Origin: Ignavibacteria bacterium
GTDB taxonomy: Bacteria; Bacteroidota; Ignavibacteria; Tepidaquicellales; Tepidaquicellaceae
Assembly (NCBI GenBank): GCA_026417495.1
Contig: JAOADD010000038.1
Coordinates: 106,270-170,269 of the forward strand
Length of the DNA stretch: 64,000 nucleotides
Reading direction: 5' to 3'
The notes beneath the pieces are model-generated. The model was not told the DNA's origin, searched no databases, and was given only the letters and a program-made list of their open reading frames with translations. The translations under genes and the position numbers were made by a program. Each line of letters begins with the position of its first letter. Position 1 is the first letter of the stretch. This document shows positions 1 through 11,200 of the stretch, one piece after another.

Positions 1-1
1 C

Positions 2-685
2 GGAAAAAGGAAAATAATTATTGATACAGGGACTGGAGATAAATTATCTAAAAAGCTGAAAGAAATTTATGTAATTGATAATTCTGATTGTAATTTATTT
101 TTGGGGCTAGATAATTTGAATGTTAAACCTGAAGAAATAACCGATGTTATCCTTACTCATCTACATTTTGACCATAGTGGTGGTTCTACATATTACAATG
201 ATAATAGAGAATTAACTGTATCTTTTCCGAATGCCGTTTATTATGTTCAAGAAAAGCAATATGAGTGGGCAATTTTACCAAATGAAAGAGAGAGGGCAAG
301 TTTTTTCCCAAATGACTTTGAACCTTTAGATAAATCGGGACAATTAAGATTAATTAAGGGGAATTATCAATTTGATGATTACATAGAATTAATACCGTTG
401 AGTGGACATACTAGAGATATGATGGTTGTAAAAATTACCGATGGTAAAACTACGCTTCTTCATACAGCTGATTTAGTCCCGATGGAGATGCATTTATCTC
501 TTCCAACAATTTCCGCTATTGATGCGTTACCGCTTATGAGTCTTTGTGAAAAAAAAATATTATTAAGCAGTGCAGTAACGGAAAATTGGGTTTTATTCCT
601 CTGTCATGACCCACAAACAGAGTGTATAAAAGTAAATTTCGATAGAGATATATTTTTTACGAAAGAGAAACTTCAGATTGACTAA
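2..685 (+). CDS. Metallo-beta-lactamase-fold hydrolase, 5' end cut by the window
   Basis: The frame is open from base 2 to the stop at 683-685, so only the C-terminal ~227 residues are seen; the TTG at 101 is an internal codon, not the likely start. The visible part opens with an 'IDTGTG' strand and has the metal-binding HxHxDH motif (HLHFDH). A later His in 'SGHTRDM' and Asp in 'HTADL' complete the usual two-zinc site, and a further His lies in 'LCHDP'. This is the lactonase/glyoxalase-II-like part of the superfamily, probably cytoplasmic. The substrate cannot be named. The next gene starts at the base after its stop, so the two are probably co-transcribed. Confidence 0.85.
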   Translation, partial: GKRKIIIDTGTGDKLSKKLKEIYVIDNSDCNLFLGLDNLNVKPEEITDVILTHLHFDHSGGSTYYNDNRELTVSFPNAVYYVQEKQYEWAILPNERERASFFPNDFEPLDKSGQLRLIKGNYQFDDYIELIPLSGHTRDMMVVKITDGKTTLLHTADLVPMEMHLSLPTISAIDALPLMSLCEKKILLSSAVTENWVLFLCHDPQTECIKVNFDRDIFFTKEKLQID

Positions 686-2185
686 TTGAATTTTTCAACA
701 TTAGATTACATAATTGTTTTTTCGTATTTAATAGCGATTGCTCTTTTTGGTATTATATCTTCGGGTAAGCAGAAAAATGTAAACGACTACTTTTTAGGGT
801 CGAAAAAAATACCATGGTGGGCAGTGTGCGTTTCAATTGTTGCAACTGAAACAAGTACACTTACATTTATAAGTATTCCAGGACTTGCTTATCTTACAAA
901 TATGAATTTTCTTCAATTGGCTTTTGGTTATTTAATTGGGAGAATTGTTGTTGCTTTTGTTTTCATCCCTCGATACTATAAAGGACAAATAGAGACGGCT
1001 TATCAGTTTTTAGGGAATAGGTTTGGTAATCCCATGCGCAGATATGCTTCTGTTACTTTTATATTGCTTAGAATTTTTGCTGATGGTGTTAGATTATTTA
1101 TAACTGCAATCCCTATAAAATTTATTACAGGGTGGGGTTATTTTGAATGTATATTAATTGTTGGAATTGTTACTCTAATATATTCATATATTGGTGGAGT
1201 AAAAGCAGTTGTCTGGACTGATGTTGCTCAAATGTTTATTTATATGTTTGCTGCTTTTGCTTCAATTCTCATAATATACAAATTGATTCCTGGTGGTTGG
1301 AGCAGTATTTTTAACTTTGCTTTTGAGAAAGGAAAATTTGAAATATTTAATTTGAATTTTACTTCATTTAAAGAGTTTTTTACTGGTAAATATAATCTGA
1401 TTGGTGGCTTGATTGGTGGGGCTTTTCTCTCTATGGCTTCTCACGGTACAGATCAATTAATAGTGCAAAGATTATTAACCTGTAAAGATAAAAACTCATC
1501 TCAAAAAGCGTTAATTACAAGTGGTATTATTATAATAATTCAGTTTTTTATTTTTCTGTTTATTGGTGTAATGTTGTATGTCCTTTATAATGGTATTGAT
1601 TTTCAAAAGTTATCTATTGGTAATTACTATCTAACGAAATCTGATGAAATTTTTCCTAAATTTATTATTGAAAATCATCCCGTTGGTATAAGTGGACTTG
1701 TTGTAGCGGGTTTGCTTTCTGCATCTATGTCAACTCTATCTTCCGCATTTAATTCTCTTTCAGCTACCACTGTTATGGATTTATTCAGAAAATATATTGG
1801 GGATGATTCGAAGAAACAATTGTTTTATTCTCGCATTGCCACATTATTCTGGGGAATTGTCATAATTGGTACTAGCTTACTCTTTCAAGATGAAAAAAAC
1901 CCTGCAGTTGATTTTGCTTTGAAAATTCAATCTATAATTTATGGTGGGTTACTTGGTGTTTTTATTCTTGGAATTATAAATAAATCTGCGAATTTATTAT
2001 GTGCTAATATTTCCTATACTTTTACTATTATTATTCTTGTATTATTATTTATCTTACCGCAATTCAATTTGATTCCAGCACTTAATTTAACTTTCTTTAC
2101 TCTTTTCGGGGTTATTATATGTTTACTTATTGGATATATTTCAACTATATTTATAGATAATAAGCGAAATTCTGTTGAAACCTGA
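686..2185 (+). CDS. Sodium:solute symporter (SSS family) permease
   Basis: This 499-residue protein is almost wholly hydrophobic, with about 13 predicted membrane spans. It has SSS-family signatures: 'DYFLGSKKIPWW' after the first helix, 'ATETSTLTF' in the unwound helix, and 'GGVKAVVWTDVAQ' in the middle. Members couple Na+ entry to uptake of sugars, carboxylates, amino acids or similar solutes; the substrate is not readable here. The TTG start directly abuts the preceding stop. The last 11 bases overlap the start of priA, so the three genes look like one transcript. Confidence 0.88.
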   Translation: MNFSTLDYIIVFSYLIAIALFGIISSGKQKNVNDYFLGSKKIPWWAVCVSIVATETSTLTFISIPGLAYLTNMNFLQLAFGYLIGRIVVAFVFIPRYYKGQIETAYQFLGNRFGNPMRRYASVTFILLRIFADGVRLFITAIPIKFITGWGYFECILIVGIVTLIYSYIGGVKAVVWTDVAQMFIYMFAAFASILIIYKLIPGGWSSIFNFAFEKGKFEIFNLNFTSFKEFFTGKYNLIGGLIGGAFLSMASHGTDQLIVQRLLTCKDKNSSQKALITSGIIIIIQFFIFLFIGVMLYVLYNGIDFQKLSIGNYYLTKSDEIFPKFIIENHPVGISGLVVAGLLSASMSTLSSAFNSLSATTVMDLFRKYIGDDSKKQLFYSRIATLFWGIVIIGTSLLFQDEKNPAVDFALKIQSIIYGGLLGVFILGIINKSANLLCANISYTFTIIILVLLFILPQFNLIPALNLTFFTLFGVIICLLIGYISTIFIDNKRNSVET

Positions 2186-4682
2186 ATATGTAAATATTGC
2201 TTTCGATTTACCAGTAAGGAAATTATTTACCTACAAAGTACCCTCCTATCTTTTGGAAAAAGTTGATTTAGGAATGCGAGCAATTGTTCCTTTCGGAAAA
2301 AAGATATTGACAGGTATAATCTTTGAGTATACTGAGTTTAAAGATTTCAAAGTAAAAGAAATTAAGTCACTTCTGGATGAAGAAAGGATAATTGAAAATG
2401 AATATCTAAATTTCTGTAAATGGTTATCAGAATATTATGTTGCTCCGATAGGGGAGCTACTTTTTTCGGGAATACCAAGAAAAACTAATTTAACTTCAGA
2501 TTTTTATTACTCATTAGCTGAAAATTATATAGACGCTTTTGATAAAATTAAATCAAAAGAAGATGTACTTGTTTGGATTTATGATTTATTCAAAAATGAT
2601 ACATCTTTGTATCTGACAAAAAAGCAGATTGAAAAAAAATTAAATATTTCCAATTCCAAAAAATATTTAGATTTATTAGTAGATGCTGGTGTTATTGAAT
2701 GTGAAAAATCCTATACAAAACCAACAAAACCAAAATTTGCCAAATTAATTATCAGAAATTTTAATCCGAGTGAATTAGATATAATTATTCAAAAAGAAAA
2801 AATTAAATCAAATAAACAGAAATTAGTTTTAGAAGAAATATCAAAAACAGAAAGCAAGTTGCTGCAAGAACTGATAAAAGATTTTGGTATATCCATATCA
2901 TCTATTAATACATTATTAAAAAAGGATTTAATTAAAGTTTCAGAAATCAGGATTGATAGACAGTCAGGGGATATTTATACCGAACCATATAAAGAAATTG
3001 TTTTAAACAAAGCTCAAAGCTATTGTCTTGATTTAATTACCGCTGCTATTAAAAAAAATGAGTTTAAAACTTTTTTACTACATGGTGTTACAGGTAGTGG
3101 TAAAACTGAAGTTTATATTAGAGCTATTAGAGAGTTATTGAAATGTGATAAACAAGCAATAGTTCTTGTTCCTGAGATATCATTAACTCCTCAATTAATT
3201 CATAGATTTAGAGTAAATTTTGGTAATATAATAGGTGTAATTCATAGCAGATTATCAGATGGTGAAAGACTTGATACATTTGATAGAATTCGCTCTATGA
3301 AGTACAAAATTATAATTGGTGCTCGTTCAGCATTATTTGCACCAGTAAAAAAACTCGGTTTCATAGTTGTAGACGAAGAACATGATACATCTTACAAACA
3401 GGAAACATCCCCTCGTTATAATGCAAGGGATGCTGCTATTATTCGTGCAAAAATTAATTCAATACCTGTCGTGCTAGGCTCTGCTACACCTTCGTTAGAA
3501 TCATATTATAATGCTATTACAGGTAAATACTCACTTTTAAATTTACCTGAAAGAGCTACAAAAATTAATATGCCAAAAATCATTATTGTTGATACACGGC
3601 ATAAAACACCAATTGATTTTAATACCTTGAATAGAGAATCTTTATTAGATTTGATAGAAAAAGTCAGAGTAAAGTTTCTTTCCAGAGAATTATTGCTTGC
3701 GATAGATGATAGATTGAAAAAGGGAGAAAATATTATTTTGTTACAAAATAGGCGAGGGTATCACTCTTATCTTGAATGTTTGGACTGTGGAAATGTTGAA
3801 ATGTGTAGAAAATGTAGCATTGCATTAACTTTTCATAAAGTTGTTAATTTACTTAAATGTCATTATTGTGGATTTTCAAAATCTCGTATTGAAAATTGTT
3901 CAGTTTGTGGTTCAAAAAGAATTATTGAGAAAGGAACAGGCACTGAAAGAATCGAAGAGGAAATAACTAAACTTTTTCCATCTACAAGAATTTCAAGATT
4001 AGATTCAGATGCCATTACATCGCGAAAAAAGTATGAAAGTATTTTAAGTGATTTCAGCGTTGGGAATATTGATATTCTTGTTGGTACGCAAATAATTGCT
4101 AAAGGACTAGATTTCCCAAATGTTACACTTGTAGGAGTAATTAATGCTGATATTGGATTACTGCACCCTGATTTTAGAGCAACTGAAAGGACTTTCCAAA
4201 TTCTTACTCAAGTTGCTGGTAGAAGCGGTAGAAGTGAAAAAATTGGGGAAGTTATTATTCAAACAAGTCATCCTGAATATAAAGTATTTGAGTTTGTAAA
4301 AAATCATGATTTTGAATCATATTATAATCACGAAATTTTAACGAGAAAAGCAGCAGGTTATCCACCATTTTATAGAATTGTTTTAATAGAAGTCAATTCA
4401 AAGGATAAATTACAGGCAGAATCAAAAATTAAGGAACTTTTCAATTTTCTGGTTAATTTAGATAAAAGAAAACTTTTAGAAATACTTCATCCTGTTCAAC
4501 CTCTTTTCTCAAAATTAAGAGAAAGATATAGATTTCACATAATTCTAAAATCTAAGAAATCAATAGACCCCTCTGGAAAATACCTCACAGATATTTTAAA
4601 CTTCCTACCAGATTATATAGATAAACATATACCTTCATCAGTGCGAGTTATTATTGATGTAGACCCCCTAAATTTATTATAA
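2175..4682 (+). CDS. priA: Primosomal protein N' (replication restart helicase PriA)
   Basis: PriA is a 3'-5' superfamily 2 helicase that recognises stalled forks and reloads the replisome. The 835-residue protein has the N-terminal DNA-binding domain ('FDLPVRKLFTYKVP'), Walker A 'GVTGSGKTE' near residue 304, a DEEH box near residue 400, and the zinc-binding insertion with paired CxxC motifs at about 535-585. The C-terminal helicase lobe includes 'GTQIIAKGLDFPNV' and 'QVAGRSGR'. It is somewhat longer than the E. coli protein (732 residues). Translation starts at TTG inside the end of the symporter gene. The gene ends 6 bases before the tRNA, which lies on the other strand. Confidence 0.96.
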   Translation: MKPEYVNIAFDLPVRKLFTYKVPSYLLEKVDLGMRAIVPFGKKILTGIIFEYTEFKDFKVKEIKSLLDEERIIENEYLNFCKWLSEYYVAPIGELLFSGIPRKTNLTSDFYYSLAENYIDAFDKIKSKEDVLVWIYDLFKNDTSLYLTKKQIEKKLNISNSKKYLDLLVDAGVIECEKSYTKPTKPKFAKLIIRNFNPSELDIIIQKEKIKSNKQKLVLEEISKTESKLLQELIKDFGISISSINTLLKKDLIKVSEIRIDRQSGDIYTEPYKEIVLNKAQSYCLDLITAAIKKNEFKTFLLHGVTGSGKTEVYIRAIRELLKCDKQAIVLVPEISLTPQLIHRFRVNFGNIIGVIHSRLSDGERLDTFDRIRSMKYKIIIGARSALFAPVKKLGFIVVDEEHDTSYKQETSPRYNARDAAIIRAKINSIPVVLGSATPSLESYYNAITGKYSLLNLPERATKINMPKIIIVDTRHKTPIDFNTLNRESLLDLIEKVRVKFLSRELLLAIDDRLKKGENIILLQNRRGYHSYLECLDCGNVEMCRKCSIALTFHKVVNLLKCHYCGFSKSRIENCSVCGSKRIIEKGTGTERIEEEITKLFPSTRISRLDSDAITSRKKYESILSDFSVGNIDILVGTQIIAKGLDFPNVTLVGVINADIGLLHPDFRATERTFQILTQVAGRSGRSEKIGEVIIQTSHPEYKVFEFVKNHDFESYYNHEILTRKAAGYPPFYRIVLIEVNSKDKLQAESKIKELFNFLVNLDKRKLLEILHPVQPLFSKLRERYRFHIILKSKKSIDPSGKYLTDILNFLPDYIDKHIPSSVRVIIDVDPLNLL

Positions 4683-4688
4683 TTTTAG

Positions 4689-4760
4689 TGCCCCTGCAAG
4701 GATTCGAACCCTGACTATTGGTTCCGAAGACCAGTGTGCTATCCATTACACCACAGGGGC
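4689..4760 (-). tRNA. tRNA-Arg (anticodon TCG)
   Basis: Read on the minus strand the 72 nt fold into a cloverleaf. The acceptor stem is GCCCCTG/CAGGGGC with discriminator A, the D stem is GTGT/GCAC, the anticodon loop is CTTCGGA, and the T stem CAGGG/CCTTG encloses TTCGAAT. Loop positions 34-36 read TCG, so the tRNA decodes CGN arginine codons. The first pair of the anticodon stem is a C-A mismatch. CCA is not encoded. It lies convergent to priA. Confidence 0.95.
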
Positions 4761-5268
4761 AATTTTTAGAAAACATCTTCATTATAACATAAATATTTAA
4801 AACTTTTGATTAAATGTAAAAATAAAATTTTAACTAAATATTTTAGTTAATTATATAAACAATAACATAAGCATATACCTTTTATATTTCAATACTCTAT
4901 TATATTGATTTTTTAATTATTAACTATTATTCAAAATTCATAAAAATTAAATATTTCATGTATAATACTTGTTATTATTAAATGAAATTACTTAATCCAT
5001 AAATTACACTTATTGAAACCTTTTATTTTAGTGCTTTTAATGTTAGTATTTATTATGAACTTATTAAAATTTATGATAAAGAGAAAAATATATAGATAAA
5101 AAAAATCTGAGTAGTTTTTACACAAAATTTAAGTTTCAAAATAATTAAGAAAAGTTTAATTTTGAGACTTTTAAAAATTTGTTTTATTATAAAATTGAAA
5201 ATGTATTTTTAAAAATTTTTGGTATGATTTTTGTGTATTTCAAATTGGTTAAATTAAAGTGAAAGGCT
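4761..5268. other. AT-rich intergenic region upstream of the giant surface protein
   Basis: About 500 bases hold no convincing gene. A short palindrome (TTAACTAAA, TAT, TTTAGTTAA) lies at 4830-4850. An 18-base element at 5155-5172, followed by TTTGTTTTATTA at 5178-5189, recurs upstream of the transketolase gene near 58.9 kb. A GAAAGG ribosome-binding site at 5261-5266 precedes the ATG at 5269. The promoter cannot be placed with confidence. Confidence 0.5.
5155..5189 (+). promoter_or_regulatory. Candidate upstream element shared with the 58.9 kb intergenic region
   Basis: The 18-mer TTTAATTTTGAGACTTTT at 5155-5172 and the 12-mer TTTGTTTTATTA at 5178-5189 both recur at 58892-58909 and 58921-58932, also upstream of a plus-strand gene. 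The spacing between the two parts differs (5 versus 11 bases). In such AT-rich DNA a chance match is possible, so this is only a candidate. Confidence 0.25.
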
Positions 5269-8200
5269 ATGAAAAAAAGTACTATTTTTATAATTTTTAT
5301 TATATTAAGCACAATACTAATAGCTGAAAATCTATATTCCCAAACAATTCGTACTGTAGGAGGTGCAGGTGCAAATTATGCTAATTTAAAAGCAGCATTT
5401 GACGCTATAAATAATGGTTCTTTAACTGGCAATATTATTCTACAATTAACAGGTAGTACAACAGAAACAAATGCTATTACTTTGAATGCTAGCGGTAGTG
5501 GTGGTGCAAATTATTCATCAATAACTATATATCCTACAGTCTCAAATGTCATTATAAGTGGTGATTTGAATACTAATCTTATATATTTAAATGGTGCTGA
5601 TAATGTTACTTTTGATGGTAGAATAAATCAATCTGGTAGTGAAAAAAGTTTAACAATACAAAATACAAGTACAGGTGCTTCAGCTACTACTTTTAGGTTA
5701 ATTAATTCAGCTGAAAATAATACTATAAAGTATTGTATAATCAAAGGTTCGGGGACAAATTCGTCTCTAGGGATTATTACTATTTCAACTGCTAATACAG
5801 GAAATGGAAATGATAATAATACAATTACATATAATGACATCACATCAAGTTCTGCTGGTAGACCAAGGTATGCAATTTTTTCTGCTGGAACTGCAGAAAG
5901 AGATAATGATAACAATATTATCTCGTATAATAATATATATGATTGTTTTAATACTGGTGGTCACTCTTATGCGATATTTATAAGTTCATATTCTAATAAC
6001 TATACTATATCAAATAATAGTATATATGAAACAACTAATTTTGCACCATCTGGTAGTTATAATTACAATGGTATAAGAGTGTCGACGAATAGTAATCATA
6101 CAGTAATTAGTAATTATGTGGGTGGTACACAGCCAAATTGTGGTGGAAGTGCTATGATTTTTAATGCAAATTATCCACATTATTTTTGTGGTATTTTTAT
6201 TTCAGGTGGTTCTACAGGTGCTTCATTAGTTCAATATAATATAATAAAAAATATTAATTACACTAGCACTCAAGCAAATCCGTTTGATGGTATTTTTATT
6301 AATTCTGGTAATGTTAATGTTTATAATAATACTATAGGTTCAACAAGTGAAAATAATTCTATTGTTATAAATACTCCCTGTGCATCTGCTTCGGCTACTA
6401 TTACAAATGGTGTAGTAACCTCTATAACTTTAATTGGTGGTGGTAGTGGTTATACCACAGCACCTGTTATTACCTTTTCTGGTACTTGTACAGATTCAGC
6501 AAAAGCAGTTGCAAATATCAGCAATGGAGTTGTAACAAGTATTACATTATTGAGTGGTGGTTCAGGTTATACATCAACACCATTTGTATTATTTGATGGT
6601 GCTACATATTCTACAACACATGGTATTATTCAAAACAGTGGTGGTACTGTAAATATTAATAATAATAATATTAGTGGTATTACCACAGTTGGTTCAACTT
6701 ACTATTCTCATGGCTTCGAAGGTATTTATGTTAGAAGTGGTGGTGGTATCACTAATATTACTAATAATCTAATTGGTAGTTTAAATACAACAAATAGTAT
6801 TTATGTTTCATCAACAGCACAAAATTCTCTGCAAAAACAAGACATATACGGAATATATAGTGCGAGTACTAATACAACAACTATTTCTGGTAATACTATA
6901 GCTAATCTTACAAATAATTACTCTGGTAACTCCGCAGCTGCAAGAGCAAGGGGAATTCAAACAAGTGCTGGTATTAATACAATAACAAATAATTTGGTTA
7001 GAGATATAAGAACAAGTAGTGGTCAAACATCAATAAAATCAGCTGCATCTTTAATAGGTATATCTCAAACAATAAACAGTGGAACTCAAACCGTAACGGG
7101 GAACACTGTTTACAATTTATATAATTTAAACACAACAGCAAGATATGATATATATGGTATTTATTTTATTGCTCCAAATTCTGGTGTAAATACTGTTGCT
7201 AACAATTTTATTCACAGTATATATCCTTCATCTAGTAATACAGGAACTGAAATAGAAGGAATTTTTCTTAATGGTGGTTCTATTTATTGTTACAATAATA
7301 TTATTTCTCTTGGGAATAGCATTTCAAGAGGCTATGAAATTAATGGGATTTGGGATGAAAATGGTTCTGGTTCCAGTAGTTATATTTATTTCAATACAGT
7401 TTATATTGGTGGTACTGTTACCTCTGGAACAACTTCCTATACTGCTTGTATTTGGAGCAATAATAGTGGAACTATAAGAAATTTCAGAAATAATATTTTT
7501 GCTAATTCTAGAACTGGAGGTTCATCAGGATATCATTTATCCATTTATCTTAATAATATAACAAATTTAACTATTGATTATAATGACTATTATAATGCTG
7601 CTGGTACCCTTGGTAGAATAGGTGCTAACCCTAGAAACAATTTATCGACCTGGAGAAATGGAACAGGACAGGATAACAATAGCACTGATATAAATCCTAG
7701 TTTTGCAAATCCTACAGGAACTACACCTGATGATTTCCTTGCATCAGCAAGTTTACCTGCAGTAACGGGAACTGGAATTACAACAGATTATAAAGGAAAT
7801 GCAAGAGCACCAGTCCCTCAAATGGGAGCATTAGAATCAACTATTGAATATGTATGGCAAGGGAATACAAGTAGCAATTTTGGTACTGCAAGCAATTGGA
7901 CAAATAATATGGTTCCTCCTGATGGGGCAAATATAAGATTTGCAACTTCTCCTGCAAACGATTGTGTTTTAGACCAAAATAGAGTTCTTGGGAAAATTAC
8001 TAATTCACAATCTGCAAAAAAACTTGTCGTAAATGGTAAACAACTCACTATAACGAAAGAACTTGATTTCACTAATAATGCTCAAATAGATGCTACTGCA
8101 AGTAACTCTACAGTTGTATTCGGTGGTACCTCTACTCAAGTAATTCCTTCAGGTGCATTTACCAATAATACATTAAATAATTTAACTATCAATAATAATT

Positions 8201-11200
8201 ATGGTGTTGCTATAAATAATAGTCTAACAATAAATCAAATGTTAATTTTGACTTCAGGTAATCTATCAATTGGGAGTAATACTTTAACATTGAATGGTAT
8301 TGTTTCTGTATTTAATGGTGGGTTTACAGGTGGTAACAATTCCAATATAATATTTAGTGGCAGTGGCACAGCATATTTACCATCAGTAACACTAAATAAT
8401 TTGACTATTAACAGAACGGATGGAGTAATAATGATTGGAAATGTAACTGTGAATGGTACTTTGACTTTAACAAACGGTACTCTAACAGTTGGAAATAATA
8501 ACACACTAACCATAAATTCTATTTCGGTTTCAAATGGTAAAATAAATGCTAATGGTGATTCTGCTACCGTAGTTTTCAATAACTCTTCTGCTATTACTTT
8601 ACCTAATGAGTTCTTTACTTCTTCATCAATATTTAATTTAACAATCAATGGTTCTGGTGGTATCACTTATCAGGGATATTTAACAGTTAATGGTATATTA
8701 AATTTAGCAGCAAATAATCCATCTTCTACCCAAGGTATTCTTCATATGCATAATGGAAGTTTATCGACAACCTTAACTATGGGTGCAAATGCAGTAACGT
8801 TAGGTGTAGGTGATGTAACAGGTATTGTTAAAAGAAATTACTTTATTGCAAATAAGGAATATACATTTGGCAATCAGTTTACAAAAATATGTTTCTTACC
8901 AGGTGGTACATATCCAGATAGTATTGTTGTTAAAATTTTAATTGGTAATCCTCCTATTTGGAAATCAAATGCAATAAAAAGAATGTATGACTTTGTCCAA
9001 AGAGGAGGAAGTAATTGTATTGCTACTATTACTACCCATTATTTAGATGATGAGCTAAATGGAAATCCTGAACAAGATTTAGTCCAATGGACTTGTTATG
9101 CTGATAGTGTTCCCCCGAAAGTTTATGAATGGGGACGTTCGAACCTTAATACTGAAAATAATTGGATTGAAATTGATAATATTAATATTGGTTATTTCCC
9201 TACAAGATTCGGGCAATTAGAGAATACATTGGCTAAATCGTCTTTGTCTTATTATACCTGGAAAGGTACGCAGAGTACTAACTGGAACACTCCTGAGAAT
9301 TGGGACCCAGTTGGTAGGCCAAATGAAACATCTAATATTATTATTCCTGATGCTGCAAATACTAATTATGACCCAGTAATTCCAAATGGAACTGAAATTA
9401 AAACTATAACTCTACAAAGTGGTAGTATCCTCAATACAGAAGCTAATGCACAGATTACTATTAATGGTGGTTTAGGTGCTTGGGTTAATCTTGGTGGAAC
9501 TTTTAACCCTAGTACAAGCAATTTAATTTTTACAAATAGAAATGCTACAATGAGTGGAGAAAATGATGTCTATAATCTTACTATTGGTAGCGGTGATACA
9601 CTTTGGATGGCAGAAAATAGTGTAATTAGAATATATGGTAGTGTATACAATAATGGTGTATGGAGAACAGTAATTAGTGGACATACAACAGTGGAATATT
9701 GCGGTGGTACTCAAACAGTAGTTGTACCAAATCCTTCAACAAATAGATATTCGCACTTGATTTTAAGTGGAAGTGGTACAAAAACATTACCAAGTTCTGC
9801 TCTAAATATTTATTGTGATTTAGTTATAACTGGTACTACTACTGTCAATACTAATTCTTCACTCACTATTGGTGGTGATTTAATAGTAGATGAAGGTGCT
9901 ACTTTTAATGCTGGTAATTTTAACCATACAATATTTGGTAATTTTCAAAATTATGGAACGGTTAACCTTCCTGCTGGTTATACAATAACTATGAAAAGCG
10001 ATACAGCTCGATACATTGATGGTATTTCACCAATAAATTTTGCTAATTTAACATTAGATAATGCTGTAAATGTAACAATATATGGTGATGTATACATAAA
10101 TAATCAACTTACTATTTCTAGAGGTTACCTGTATTTAGGTGTTCCAAGTGATAAGAATGAAAATCCTTTATTGAGGAATAATAAATATCTTGTAATGAAT
10201 CCTTTAAGTGCCTCTTTAAACGTTTATCTGAAACTTAAAGGGGGTATTAGTACCACTTCAAATTCGAAAATTAATGCAACCTCTAAATATTCAACAATTG
10301 AATTCAATGGAAGCTCAACTCAAATAATACCAGATGGGCTTTTTATAGATAACGAAGTAAATAATTTAAAGATTAATAATAGTTCTGGTGTAAATATGGA
10401 AGGTAATTTAAAAATTAATGGTGAATTAATCTTGAACTCTGGAATATTAAATACTCAATCCAACAGTATAATTTTTGATGTAGATGCTATTGACCCTGTT
10501 GAGACTTCATCAAGCAGAATAGTTGGAACTGCTAAAATATTAAATGTTCCTGTTGGGACTGGTTCTTTCTCTTTCTTAAGTATGGATATTTCTAATGGAA
10601 TGGATGACCTTGGAAATGTTTCTATAACAAGAAAAACAGGACCTTCTGCTGTAATTATTGTTGGACAATATTCAAGTATTGCTTCGCATTGGAAAGTAGA
10701 GTCGGATTATCCACCAACTAATGGTAGAACTATCACATATAAATGGTTATCAGTTTTGGATAATGGTAAGAATTTTTCAGCTATTAACAAAGCTCAAACT
10801 TGGTATAGTACAGATGATGGAAATAGTTGGGTTGCTTATGGAGATGAAATAGATGTTTCTAATTCAAATCCAAGAATTATGAATGTTACAACAACTCATT
10901 TCTCTTATTGGGTTGCATCAGATAAGGAGGGACCATTACCTGTTGTTTTAAATTCATTTAATTCAGAGGTTAAAGGAAGGAATGTAAAATTAACTTGGAT
11001 TACTGAAAATGAAACAAATAATTCTGGTTTTGAAATAGAGAGAAAATCTAATGAAGATAGTTGGACTAAAGTTGGATATATGCCTGGTAAAGGTACGACT
11101 AATAAGAACAATTACTACATTTTTGAAGATAAAAATCTAAATACAGGTAGATATAAATATAGATTAAAGCAAATAGATATTTATGGCAATTATAATTATT

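Noticed and set aside
101..685. Complete gene starting at TTG 101
   Set aside because: The frame is open to base 2 and the upstream residues carry the conserved first strand of the metallo-beta-lactamase fold, so the gene is cut by the window edge.
4830..4850. Nine-base palindrome TTAACTAAA-TAT-TTTAGTTAA as a terminator
   Set aside because: It is purely AT-rich, has no T tract and stands alone; chance is likely.
5628..11111. Several minus-strand ORFs of 60-140 codons inside the giant surface protein gene
   Set aside because: They are shadows of the repetitive, stop-poor coding strand and lack ribosome-binding sites or recognisable products.
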